A stretch of 27,913 nt of DNA from CAZHPY01 sp964534705. Its GTDB lineage: Bacteria; Omnitrophota; Gorgyraeia; 2-01-FULL-45-10. The notes below the pieces were generated by a model. That model was given only the letters and a program-made list of their open reading frames with translations, had not been told where the DNA came from and ran no database searches. Within the stretch, counting starts at the first letter, position 1; each line of letters starts with the position of its first letter. Position numbers and translations under genes: made by a program. Below, in pieces: positions 15,510 through 22,919 of the stretch. The stretch lies in the NCBI GenBank assembly GCA_964534705.1, contig CAZHPY010000015.1, forward strand, positions 1-27,913, written 5' to 3'.

Positions 15510-16305
15510 TATGAATTGCTCTCGCTAACTTTTTTGAAAAACTTGAAACTTTGGAAATCAGCGTGTTGTGATTATTTTGATTATCCGCGATTATCTTAAC
15601 AATAGCGCTCCCCACGATGACACCATCGGCTACCATCGCGACTTTACGCGCCTGTTCGGGAGTCGAAATACCGAATCCTACCGCCACAGGCTTATTGGTC
15701 ATGGACTTTATGGTCCTGACATTTGAGGTAACTTCAGGAGGCAACTTGACCCTTGCACCCGTTACGCCAGCAAGCGAAACATAATAGATGAACCCGGATG
15801 ATCTTTTAACAATATTCGCCATCCTGTCCTTTGTTGATGTCGGAGCAACTAAAAATATAGTGGCTATGCCGTGCTCTTTCGATAATTTTATAAGGTCACC
15901 TGCTTCTTCGAACGGCAGGTCCGGCACTATAACACCATCCACGCCGCTCTTCCTGCAGTCCATAATAAAATCATCGATCCCATACCGCAATACCGGATTG
16001 TAATAAGTCATGAAGACCAGGGGTATCTCTGTCACCTTTCTCAGGCCGGCGACAAGGGCGAATATTTTTTTCAGGTTAGCGCCCTTAAGAAGCGCCCTGT
16101 GGGACGCGGCCTGTATAGTTGGCCCGTCGGCAAGAGGATCGGAAAACGGTATTCCCAGTTCTATTACGTCCGCGCCGGAACCTTCCAGGGCAAGGACTAT
16201 TTTTTTGGTCATATCAATACCGGGATCGCCCGCCGTTATATAGGCTATAAAAGCCTTTTTCCCGAGCTTCTTCAGTTCCCTGAACTTCTTCTCCACCCTG
16301 TTCAT
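15502..16305 (-). CDS. trpA: tryptophan synthase alpha chain
   Basis: 267 aa, TIM barrel that cleaves indole-3-glycerol phosphate and channels indole to TrpB. The catalytic pair is at the same numbers as in Salmonella: E49 (DVIELGIPFSDP) and D60 (LADGPTIQAA). Other signatures are FIAYITAGDPG (19-29), IVPDLPFEEA, YYVSLAGVTGAR and VAVGFGIS. Full length. It is separated from trpB by a DUF6941-like gene and by the 69-bp element at 16306-16374, which supplies its ribosome site (GGGAG, 10 nt before the ATG). The stop overlaps the manC-like start by 8 bp. Confidence 0.98.
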   Translation of the reverse strand: MNRVEKKFRELKKLGKKAFIAYITAGDPGIDMTKKIVLALEGSGADVIELGIPFSDPLADGPTIQAASHRALLKGANLKKIFALVAGLRKVTEIPLVFMTYYNPVLRYGIDDFIMDCRKSGVDGVIVPDLPFEEAGDLIKLSKEHGIATIFLVAPTSTKDRMANIVKRSSGFIYYVSLAGVTGARVKLPPEVTSNVRTIKSMTNKPVAVGFGISTPEQARKVAMVADGVIVGSAIVKIIADNQNNHNTLISKVSSFSKKLARAIHND

Positions 16306-16374
16306 TCCGTTACATCTCCCATTTTATACATAATCTCACCCATTACATCGTTAGTTTTAAGAGATGTAACGGGA
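16306..16374 (-). repeat. 69-bp junction element, copy 2 (DUF6941-like/trpA gap)
   Basis: Same architecture and length as copies 1 and 3: terminal arms at 16306-16318 and 16361-16373, internal copy CCCATTACATC at 16339-16349. It is flanked by TTCAT at 16301-16305 and 16375-16379 (ATGAA on the minus strand), the inner copy holding the trpA ATG. One terminal base differs (T for C at 16306), which puts a single mismatch at the end of the arm. Unlike the other two copies, the upstream stop (TAG at 16386-16388) lies 11 nt outside the element rather than inside the direct repeat. Confidence 0.88.
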
Positions 16375-16385
16375 TTCATCATCGG

Positions 16386-16790
16386 CTAACCCTTTTCAGG
16401 TTGCATAACCTGCCTTAACATCATCGGGTAATTGATCATTAGCTCATCATTTAAGAATATCTCGATCCAGTATTTACCCGGGTTTTCGAACAACAAATTA
16501 TTGAACCTTGACACTATCGTCTGGTGGGCATCTATGTCCACGAGTTTAAAAGGCTGCCCTTCCGTCTGAAATACCACGGCCTTGTTTTTGGAATTTATGA
16601 TACGTATCTTCTGCGTAAAATCCCCCTCCCCCTTGCACCAGCGGTTGGCAACGAACAGCGTATGGTGCCTGGCCGGGAACTCTTTTGCATTTATAGTTTC
16701 AAATATGCCCAGAAGCATGAACTTTCCGTTATCTTCCCGTCTCACGTCATCACATACTACAGAAAACTGCAGATTAGGTTTTATGTCCAT
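16386..16790 (-). CDS. DUF6941-like protein of unknown function
   Basis: 134 aa, soluble, mostly beta-strand pattern, no signal peptide. Blocks such as VVCDDVRREDNGKFMLLGIF (11-30), EFPARHHTLFVANRWCKGEG and PGKYWIEIFLNDELM (103-117) resemble the DUF6941 family, whose function is unknown; I make this assignment from memory at moderate confidence. The gene interrupts trpB and trpA, which are adjacent in nearly all bacteria. It starts 2 nt after the trpB stop, so it is co-transcribed and probably translation-coupled with trpB. Nothing in the sequence ties it to tryptophan chemistry. Confidence 0.75.
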   Translation of the reverse strand: MDIKPNLQFSVVCDDVRREDNGKFMLLGIFETINAKEFPARHHTLFVANRWCKGEGDFTQKIRIINSKNKAVVFQTEGQPFKLVDIDAHQTIVSRFNNLLFENPGKYWIEIFLNDELMINYPMMLRQVMQPEKG

Positions 16791-16792
16791 GG

Positions 16793-17968
16793 TTATAATA
16801 CCCCTCTTACTATATCTATATCCTTATCACCCCTGCCTGAAAGACAGACAATAACATTTTTATTTTTTGATAATCGTCTTGCAAGTTTAACGGCATAGTA
16901 AACCGCATGCGATGACTCCAGCGCAGGAATTATACCCTCCAGTTTTGTAAGGGTAGAAAAACCTTCCAGGGCCTGCCTGTCAGTAACTGCGACATATTCG
17001 GCCCGGTTTGTATCCTTAAAAAATGAATGCTCAGGCCCCACGCCCGGATAATCTAATCCGGCTGAGATCGAATGCGCTATCTTTATCTGCCCGTCCTCAT
17101 CCTGCAGCAGGTAACTTTTTGAACCATGCAATACGCCTACTGACCCTTTACACAGCGTAGCCGCATGTTTATCGGTATTTACACCGAGCCCGGCTGCTTC
17201 AACGCCGACAAATTTAACCTTGTCTTTCAAAAATGGATAGAATATACCCATTGCATTGCTGCCGCCTCCTACGCATGCTACAAGGTAATCAGGCAACCGC
17301 CCGATCTTTTTAAGGCTCTGCTGCCTTGTCTCCCTGCCGATTATGGACTGGAAATCCCTTACTATCATAGGATAGGGGTGCGGGCCGGCGACCGATCCTA
17401 TAACATAATATGTTGACCCTACATTAGTGACCCAGTCCCTTATCGCCTCATTCATTGCGTCCTTCAGCGTCCTGGAACCGCTTGTGACAGGATTAACTTT
17501 GGCTCCGAGCAGTTTCATTTTGAATACGTTTACTGACTGCCGCCTGATATCCTCTTCGCCCATGAAGATCTCGCATTTAAGCCCGAATAATGCGGACACG
17601 GTTGCCGTCGCAACACCGTGCTGTCCTGCACCGGTCTCGGCGATTATGCGTGTTTTGCCCATCTTAGCCGCAAGCAGTATCTGCCCAAGGGTATTATTTA
17701 TCTTATGCGCGCCTGTATGCAGCAGGTCCTCTCTTTTAAGATAGATCCTGGCGCCCCTTGCAGCGCTGGATAATTTTTTGGCATAATATAATGGCGTGGG
17801 ACGGCCTGCGTATTCCTTAAGCAGGCTTTCAAGCTCGCCTTTGAAAGACCTGTCCAATTTTACTCTTGCATATTCTTTTTCGAGCTCAGCCAGCGCAGCC
17901 ATCAATGTTTCCGGCACGAATTTTCCGCCGAACAGCCCAAAATAACCTTTTTTATCGGGTATCTTCAT
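16793..17968 (-). CDS. trpB: tryptophan synthase beta chain
   Basis: 391 aa, PLP enzyme that joins indole and serine to make tryptophan. PLP lysine K89 lies in HTGAHKINN, catalytic E111 in ETGAGQHG (111-118), and the cofactor phosphate loop is CVGGGSNAMG (232-241). The N-terminus GYFGLFGGKFVPETLM is that of the TrpB1 type that partners with TrpA, not the stand-alone TrpB2. Its start overlaps the trpF stop by 4 bp (ATGA). Confidence 0.99.
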   Translation of the reverse strand: MKIPDKKGYFGLFGGKFVPETLMAALAELEKEYARVKLDRSFKGELESLLKEYAGRPTPLYYAKKLSSAARGARIYLKREDLLHTGAHKINNTLGQILLAAKMGKTRIIAETGAGQHGVATATVSALFGLKCEIFMGEEDIRRQSVNVFKMKLLGAKVNPVTSGSRTLKDAMNEAIRDWVTNVGSTYYVIGSVAGPHPYPMIVRDFQSIIGRETRQQSLKKIGRLPDYLVACVGGGSNAMGIFYPFLKDKVKFVGVEAAGLGVNTDKHAATLCKGSVGVLHGSKSYLLQDEDGQIKIAHSISAGLDYPGVGPEHSFFKDTNRAEYVAVTDRQALEGFSTLTKLEGIIPALESSHAVYYAVKLARRLSKNKNVIVCLSGRGDKDIDIVRGVL

Positions 17969-18585
17969 GCTGCCTTCCTTACATTATCCACGAATTCCTT
18001 CATCAACTTCAGGTCCTTCTTTCCCGGCGACGCTTCGACACCTGAGGACACATCTACGCCATAAGGAGCCACATTCTGTATTGCCGATCCTACATTTTCC
18101 GGCGTAAGCCCGCCGGATAAAATGACCGGCTTCAGCAATTCGTATCCTTCTATCAATTTCCAGTCAAAAGTCTTACCTGTTCCGCCTTTTAATCCGTCGA
18201 TATGGGTATCAAGTAAATAATAATCTACGTCATAACCATTGATGCTTTTCAGGCTCTTCTTGTCCTGTATCCTGAAAGCCTTTATGATCTTATAGGAATC
18301 CTTGAACTGGGCGCAATACTCCGGGCTTTCTTTCCCATGGAATTGCAACATGTCAAGCGAGCAGTCCTGGGCTATTTCGATAACCTTTTTAGCATTTTCG
18401 TCCACAAAAACGCCTACCTTTGCAATAGTATCCGGCACCTCGTTCAGGACATCCCTTATCTTTTTAGGCTCGATATATCTCTTTGAATCCCTATAAAGTA
18501 TAAAGCCCAGCATATCGGCGCCAAGGCCTGACGCCTCTATCGCATCCTGTTTGTTAGTTATACCGCATATTTTTATTCTAACCAT
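17965..18585 (-). CDS. trpF: phosphoribosylanthranilate isomerase
   Basis: 206 aa, TIM barrel catalysing the Amadori rearrangement of phosphoribosylanthranilate. The general base C7 (KICGIT) and general acid D126 (LLDTHIDG) are both present. Also seen: LGFILYRDSKRYI, LQFHGKES, PVILSGGLTPENV and DVSSGVEASPGKKD. It is monofunctional rather than fused to TrpC, starts 8 nt after the trpC stop and overlaps trpB by 4 bp. Confidence 0.98.
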   Translation of the reverse strand: MVRIKICGITNKQDAIEASGLGADMLGFILYRDSKRYIEPKKIRDVLNEVPDTIAKVGVFVDENAKKVIEIAQDCSLDMLQFHGKESPEYCAQFKDSYKIIKAFRIQDKKSLKSINGYDVDYYLLDTHIDGLKGGTGKTFDWKLIEGYELLKPVILSGGLTPENVGSAIQNVAPYGVDVSSGVEASPGKKDLKLMKEFVDNVRKAA

Positions 18586-18593
18586 GGGCTTTA

Positions 18594-19370
18594 TTAATAT
18601 CGCATTATTTCGCGCATCTTTGCCGTTATATCGTCGCTTTCCATAAATGCCTCGCCTATCAAAACGGCATTAACGCCGAGAGATTTTAAGAACATTATAT
18701 CTTCATAACACTTTATACCGCTCTCGGACACTATAACCTTGCTTTGCGGCACCATCCTGATCAACCTTTGCGTCACGCTCAGGTCCACTTTGAAAGTATG
18801 CAGGTCCCTGTTATTAATACCGATTATCGCCGCATCTATGGCAAGGGCTTTTTCCACGTCTTCCTCATTGTGGACCTCTACAAGGCAATCGAGCCCTAAT
18901 CCTGCGGCAATATTATAAAACCTGGTTAATTCCGCCATCGATAATATATCACAAATAAGAAGTATGGCATCCGCGCCCGCGGCCACAGTTTCATATATCT
19001 GGTATTCATCGATAAAGAAATCTTTCCTTAATATCGGGATAGAAACATTGCTGCGCACCTTAACAAGGTATTCAAGCTTTCCTTCGAAAAACCTCTCATC
19101 GGTAAGTATGGATATCGCGCTGGCCCCGTTGGCCTGGTACGTAATAGCTATTTTTACGGGATTAAAATCCCCCCTAAGGATGCCTTTTGAAGGCGATGCC
19201 TTCTTTATCTCCGCTATAAGATTAATGTGGTGCGGACGTGATACGTTTTTTTTGAATGAGCTTTTTACCGACAGGCTCTTTATCTCCTTTAAAAGCTCAT
19301 CCTGAGGCTTGATCCTCTTTGCCTCTTCGACCACTTTTCTCTTTTCTTCTATTATCCTTGATAAGATCAT
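18594..19370 (-). CDS. trpC: indole-3-glycerol phosphate synthase
   Basis: 258 aa, TIM barrel that closes the indole ring. Catalytic residues are visible: E54 and K56 in LIAEIKKASPSKG, K116 in ILRKDFFID, E165 in CLVEVHNEED, N187 and R188 in IGINNRDL, and the SESGI loop near the C-terminus. The N-terminal helical extension (1-45) typical of bacterial enzymes is present. Its ATG lies in the right-hand direct repeat of the 69-bp element at 19371-19439, and its GGAG ribosome site is in that element. Before insertion it would have overlapped trpD as ATGA. Confidence 0.98.
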   Translation of the reverse strand: MILSRIIEEKRKVVEEAKRIKPQDELLKEIKSLSVKSSFKKNVSRPHHINLIAEIKKASPSKGILRGDFNPVKIAITYQANGASAISILTDERFFEGKLEYLVKVRSNVSIPILRKDFFIDEYQIYETVAAGADAILLICDILSMAELTRFYNIAAGLGLDCLVEVHNEEDVEKALAIDAAIIGINNRDLHTFKVDLSVTQRLIRMVPQSKVIVSESGIKCYEDIMFLKSLGVNAVLIGEAFMESDDITAKMREIMRY

Positions 19371-19439
19371 CCCGTTACATCTCCAATTCTATACCTAATT
19401 CTGCCCATTACATCGTTATTTTTATGAGATGTAACGGGA
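19371..19439 (-). repeat. 69-bp junction element, copy 3 (trpD/trpC gap)
   Basis: Terminal arms at 19371-19383 and 19426-19438, internal CCCATTACATC at 19404-19414. Flanked by ATCAT at 19366-19370 and 19440-19444 (ATGAT on the minus strand), one copy holding the trpC ATG and the other the trpD TGA. GGAG lies 10 nt before the trpC ATG. Across the three copies 53 of 68 aligned columns are invariant, and the changes fall in the two loops and between the arms, apart from the single terminal base in copy 2. Confidence 0.88.
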
Positions 19440-19440
19440 A

Positions 19441-20454
19441 TCATCTTTTACCCATAACAGCTATAAGCTGGTTAAGCTTATCCAGCGCAATCCCGGAATC
19501 TATAGAATCAGCGGCTATACTAATACCGTGCGCCATATCATTAGCCTTATTACCTGCCACAAGAGCAGCGCCTGCATTCAATAGGACAATGTCCCTTCGC
19601 GGGCCCATTTCCCCGTTCAGCACGGATAAGAGTATCTTTGCATTTTCTTTGGCATCGCCGCCTTTGATATCTTTTATCTTTGCCTTTTTTAATCCGAATT
19701 TTTCCGGCGTTATATAATAAGTCCTGATCCTTGCGTCCTTTAACTCGGTTACTTTTGTCTTGCCTGTTATCGTTATCTCATCAAGCCTGTCCATGCCTGA
19801 CACGACAAATGCGCGCGACGATCCAAGCTTCTTAAGGACTTCGGCGATAGTCTTTGTCAATCCTGCGTCGTATACCCCAACGACCTGGCTCGTTGCATTA
19901 GCAGGATTTGACAAGGGGCCCAACAAATTAAATATCGTCCTTATACCTATCTCTTTCCTGGGCTGGGCAGCATATTTCATGGCGTTATGGAAAAGCGGCG
20001 CATACATGAACGCTATCCCAACCTGGCGCAGGCACTTATCGACGACTTCCGTGCCGGCATCCAGGTTAACCCCTAACGCCTCAAGGACATCTGCGCTGCC
20101 GCACTGGCATAAAGCGCTCCTGTTCCCGTGCTTGGCGACCTTAAGGCCGCCGCCGGCAACTACAAAAGCGGCTGTCGTTGATATATTAAACGTATTTATA
20201 CCGCTGCCGCCAGTCCCGCACGTATCCACAACCTCTTCCTTATTAATGTTTATCTTTAAGGACTTCTCACGCATGACCCTGGCCGCACCGGTTATCTCTT
20301 CGACAGTCTCGCCTTTCATGCTAAGAGCGGTTATAAAAGAGCTTATCTGGGCAACTGTAGCCCTGCCCGACATTATCTCCTCGAACACTTCGTGAGTTTC
20401 CGGCTCGGTCAGATCTAAATGCTTTACGACTTTATCTATCGCTTCCCTTATCAT
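19441..20454 (-). CDS. trpD: anthranilate phosphoribosyltransferase
   Basis: 337 aa, transfers phosphoribosyl from PRPP to anthranilate. The PRPP loop is VDTCGTGGSGINTFNIST (76-93) and the second motif is KHGNRSALCQCGSADVLEALG (108-128). Two usual positions differ from the commonest form: GTGGSG instead of GTGGDG, and ALCQCG where SS-containing sequence is common. The fold and remaining motifs look intact. The frame opens at a TTG at 20466, but I chose the ATG at 20454: it is preceded by GAGG with a 6-nt spacer and gives the family-like start MIREAIDKVV. The stop lies in the outer direct repeat of the 69-bp element. Confidence 0.95.
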   Translation of the reverse strand: MIREAIDKVVKHLDLTEPETHEVFEEIMSGRATVAQISSFITALSMKGETVEEITGAARVMREKSLKININKEEVVDTCGTGGSGINTFNISTTAAFVVAGGGLKVAKHGNRSALCQCGSADVLEALGVNLDAGTEVVDKCLRQVGIAFMYAPLFHNAMKYAAQPRKEIGIRTIFNLLGPLSNPANATSQVVGVYDAGLTKTIAEVLKKLGSSRAFVVSGMDRLDEITITGKTKVTELKDARIRTYYITPEKFGLKKAKIKDIKGGDAKENAKILLSVLNGEMGPRRDIVLLNAGAALVAGNKANDMAHGISIAADSIDSGIALDKLNQLIAVMGKR

Positions 20455-20460
20455 GTTATT

Positions 20461-20464
20461 CCTC
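20461..20464 (-). promoter_or_regulatory. Shine-Dalgarno that sets the trpD start
   Basis: GAGG on the minus strand, overlapping the trpG TGA, sits 6 nt before the ATG at 20454. It favours that ATG over the in-frame TTG at 20466, which would have to use sequence inside trpG. Confidence 0.65.
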
Positions 20465-21032
20465 AAAGCTCCAGAAAGTTCTTCAGTATCTTCTTCCCTT
20501 CCCCCGTCAAAACAGATTCCGGGTGGAACTGGACACCCCAGATAGGATACGCTTTATGTTTAAGCCCCATTATCTCCCTGTCTTTATCTTTTGTTTCCGC
20601 AGTGATAGCCAATAGTTTCGGCAGGCTCTTACGTTCAACGACCAGGGAATGATATCGCGTCGCCTCAAAAGGATTCTTAACGCCTTTAAATATATCCTTC
20701 CCATTATGGTATATCATAGATGTTTTGCCATGCATTATCCTTTTCGCCAATACTATCTTGCCTCCAAAAGCCTCACCTATAGATTGATGCCCCAGGCATA
20801 CGCCCAATATGGGGATCTTTCCGTCCACTGCCCTTATAAGGTCTTCTGATATGCCTGCATCCTTAGGTTCGCCCGGACCGGGAGACAATAATATTTTCGC
20901 CGGCTTAAGCTTTTGCACTTCTTTTATCGTAATTTTGTCATTACGGAATACCTTAAGATCCGCGCCCAGCTCACCCAGATATTGGACCAGATTATAAGTA
21001 AAAGAATCGTAATTATCGAGAACTAATATCAT
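20463..21032 (-). CDS. trpG: anthranilate synthase component II (glutamine amidotransferase)
   Basis: 189 aa, class I glutamine amidotransferase that supplies ammonia to TrpE. The triad is C79 (GVCLGHQ), H170 and E172 (GVQFHPES). Also present are DNYDSFTYNLVQYL (6-19) and LSPGPGEP (49-56). It could double as PabA, since no separate pabA is visible, but linkage to trpE and trpD supports the tryptophan role. It overlaps trpE by 4 bp. Confidence 0.97.
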   Translation of the reverse strand: MILVLDNYDSFTYNLVQYLGELGADLKVFRNDKITIKEVQKLKPAKILLSPGPGEPKDAGISEDLIRAVDGKIPILGVCLGHQSIGEAFGGKIVLAKRIMHGKTSMIYHNGKDIFKGVKNPFEATRYHSLVVERKSLPKLLAITAETKDKDREIMGLKHKAYPIWGVQFHPESVLTGEGKKILKNFLEL

Positions 21033-22504
21033 TCCAGGCCCTCTTCTGCCATGTCTATGGCCCTCAATAAAGCTTTTGCCTTATTGAGAGTTTCCTGATA
21101 TTCTTTTGCCGGTTTTGAATCCGCCACGATGCCGGCTCCGACCTGTATATAAGCCCTGCCATCCTTTATTACGATCGTACGTATGGCAATGCACGTATCG
21201 AGATTTCCGGAAAAACTAAAATATCCTACACTCCCGGCATATATACCGCGCCTTACGCTTTCAAGCTCTTCTATGATCTCCATGGCACGTACCTTAGGCG
21301 CCCCTGTAACTGTCCCGGCAGGAAAGGTTGCCCGCACTACATCAAACGCGTCTTTCCCCCTTTTTAGCTTTCCGGAAACATCGCTTACTATATGCATGAC
21401 ATGAGAATATTTTTCTATTGTCATCAATTCAGACACCTTAACTGTTTTGAACTCACAGACCCGCCCTATATCATTACGCCCAAGATCAACAAGCATTATG
21501 TGTTCGGCCTTTTCCTTCGGGTCCTGCAGCAGGTCCTTTACGAGCCTTTTGTCCTCTTCTTCCGAGCCGCCTCTCGGCCTTGTCCCTGCTATGGGCCTTA
21601 CCTCTACCGTGCCATTCTCGGACCTTACCATGATCTCCGGCGAAGAACCGACGATAAAAAAATTACCAAGCTTGAGATAATACATGTAAGGCGAAGGGTT
21701 TATTGATCTTAGCGCCCTGTATATCTGGAATGGCTGGCAGGCTATCCCGACATTAAGCCGTTGCGACGGGACACCCTGGATAATATCCCCTTTCCATATA
21801 TACTCTTTCATCTTCTTTACTACATTCTCGAATTCTTTTTTTGTAAAATTGGACCTTAATTCTGATCTATGCGCCTGTCTTTTGCTCTCCCTGATCTCCG
21901 GCATCGGTCCTTTAAGATGACTTACGATCCCTTCGATCTTTTTTACCGCCTTATCGTATTTGTCACCCGCATTACCCGTTACATGCACATTAGATACGAT
22001 CTTTATCTTATGGTCAACATGGTCGAAAATAAGAAGCGTGTCGGTAAGCATGAATACTGAATCGGGCAGCTTGAGGTCATCCCTGTTCTTATCCGGAAGG
22101 TCCTCGATGAACCTGACCATATCATAGCCAAGAAAACCGACAAACCCTCCGCAGAAACGCGGAAGCCCCTTAACGCCGACAAATCTATATTTTTTAAATA
22201 TATTTTTTAATTCCTCTATGGGGTCTGAGCCGGCAATGAAACTCTTTATATCGCTACCTTCTTTAATAGTGACCTTATTGCCTTTGCTGGAAAATACGAG
22301 CGACGGGTTGCTGCCAAGTATTGAATAACGGGCAAGCCTTTCCCCTCCTTCCACCGATTCCAGCAGAAATGAATAATTGCTCCTATCGATCTTCCTGAAT
22401 GCCGATAAAGGCGTCTCAAAGTCAGCCAATATCTCCCTGTAAACCGGTATCAGGTTCCCTTTCTTTGCCAGTTTTATAAATTCTTTTTTCGACGGATAAT
22501 ACAT
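21029..22504 (-). CDS. trpE: anthranilate synthase component I
   Basis: 491 aa, converts chorismate and ammonia to anthranilate. The N-terminal domain keeps the tryptophan feedback-binding motif LLESVEGGERLARYS (47-61), so allosteric inhibition is likely. The C-terminal chorismate-binding domain has RPIAGTRPRGGSEEED, HIMLVDLGRND, FPAGTVTGAPK and YAGSVGYFSF followed by QVGAGIVADS. It is the first trp gene, 26 nt after hisI, with AGGAG 7 nt before the ATG. The gap is too short for a leader peptide or attenuator, so control of trp genes must come from upstream or from feedback. Confidence 0.98.
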   Translation of the reverse strand: MYYPSKKEFIKLAKKGNLIPVYREILADFETPLSAFRKIDRSNYSFLLESVEGGERLARYSILGSNPSLVFSSKGNKVTIKEGSDIKSFIAGSDPIEELKNIFKKYRFVGVKGLPRFCGGFVGFLGYDMVRFIEDLPDKNRDDLKLPDSVFMLTDTLLIFDHVDHKIKIVSNVHVTGNAGDKYDKAVKKIEGIVSHLKGPMPEIRESKRQAHRSELRSNFTKKEFENVVKKMKEYIWKGDIIQGVPSQRLNVGIACQPFQIYRALRSINPSPYMYYLKLGNFFIVGSSPEIMVRSENGTVEVRPIAGTRPRGGSEEEDKRLVKDLLQDPKEKAEHIMLVDLGRNDIGRVCEFKTVKVSELMTIEKYSHVMHIVSDVSGKLKRGKDAFDVVRATFPAGTVTGAPKVRAMEIIEELESVRRGIYAGSVGYFSFSGNLDTCIAIRTIVIKDGRAYIQVGAGIVADSKPAKEYQETLNKAKALLRAIDMAEEGLE

Positions 22505-22530
22505 ACCTTTACTCCTATGCTCTCAACTCC

Positions 22531-22917
22531 CTACTCTTTATATACTTTCTTTGGGTCGAATATGCGCTCAGAAGTTATCCTAACATTCCCTTCCTTATCA
22601 AATTCCCTATAGTAACAGCTAAAATACCCCTCATGGCATCCCGCCTTTACCTGTTCTACCTCGAAAAGCAAGGAATTACCTTCACAATCAAAACACATTT
22701 TTCTGACGTTCTGGATACAACCGCTTGTCTCACCTTTCATCATAAGCTTGCCTTTTGAGCGCCTGTAAACATAGATCTTGCCCTCTTGTATGGTCTTCCC
22801 AAGGGCATCTTTATTCATGTAGCATAATGTAAGGACTTCCCCCGATATTTCATCCTGGATAATGGCAGGTATAAGCCCTTTTTCATCGAATTTAAGGAGT
22901 TTCAATATTTTTTCCAT
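22531..22917 (-). CDS. hisI: phosphoribosyl-AMP cyclohydrolase
   Basis: 128 aa, third step of histidine synthesis. Zinc cysteines C78, C94 and C101 (in FDCEGN and AGCHEGYFSCYYR) have the family spacing of 16 and 7. Substrate motifs YMNKDAL and KGETSG are present; the tryptophan usually two residues before KGETSG is methionine here (M59-M60). It is a stand-alone cyclohydrolase without the HisE pyrophosphohydrolase domain found in fused enzymes. It starts 2 nt after hisF. Confidence 0.96.
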   Translation of the reverse strand: MEKILKLLKFDEKGLIPAIIQDEISGEVLTLCYMNKDALGKTIQEGKIYVYRRSKGKLMMKGETSGCIQNVRKMCFDCEGNSLLFEVEQVKAGCHEGYFSCYYREFDKEGNVRITSERIFDPKKVYKE

Positions 22918-22919
22918 GA

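Noticed and set aside
14525..19439. The three 69-bp elements as Rho-independent terminators or as a CRISPR array.
   Set aside because: No U tract follows the stems, they lie between co-oriented genes that must be co-transcribed, they are kilobases apart, and there are no spacers.
14525..19439. The elements as REP sequences mobilised by a RAYT transposase.
   Set aside because: REP elements have a tetranucleotide guide and no target duplication; here there are 13-bp inverted ends and 5-bp direct repeats. A RAYT-like origin cannot be fully excluded without a genome search.
21970..21985. CCCGTTACATG within trpE, resembling the arm of the 69-bp elements.
   Set aside because: It lacks the second arm, the internal copy and the flanking direct repeat, and lies in normal trpE coding sequence; a chance match.
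22505..22530. A tryptophan attenuator before trpE.
   Set aside because: Only 26 bp separate hisI and trpE, with no leader reading frame or alternative hairpins.
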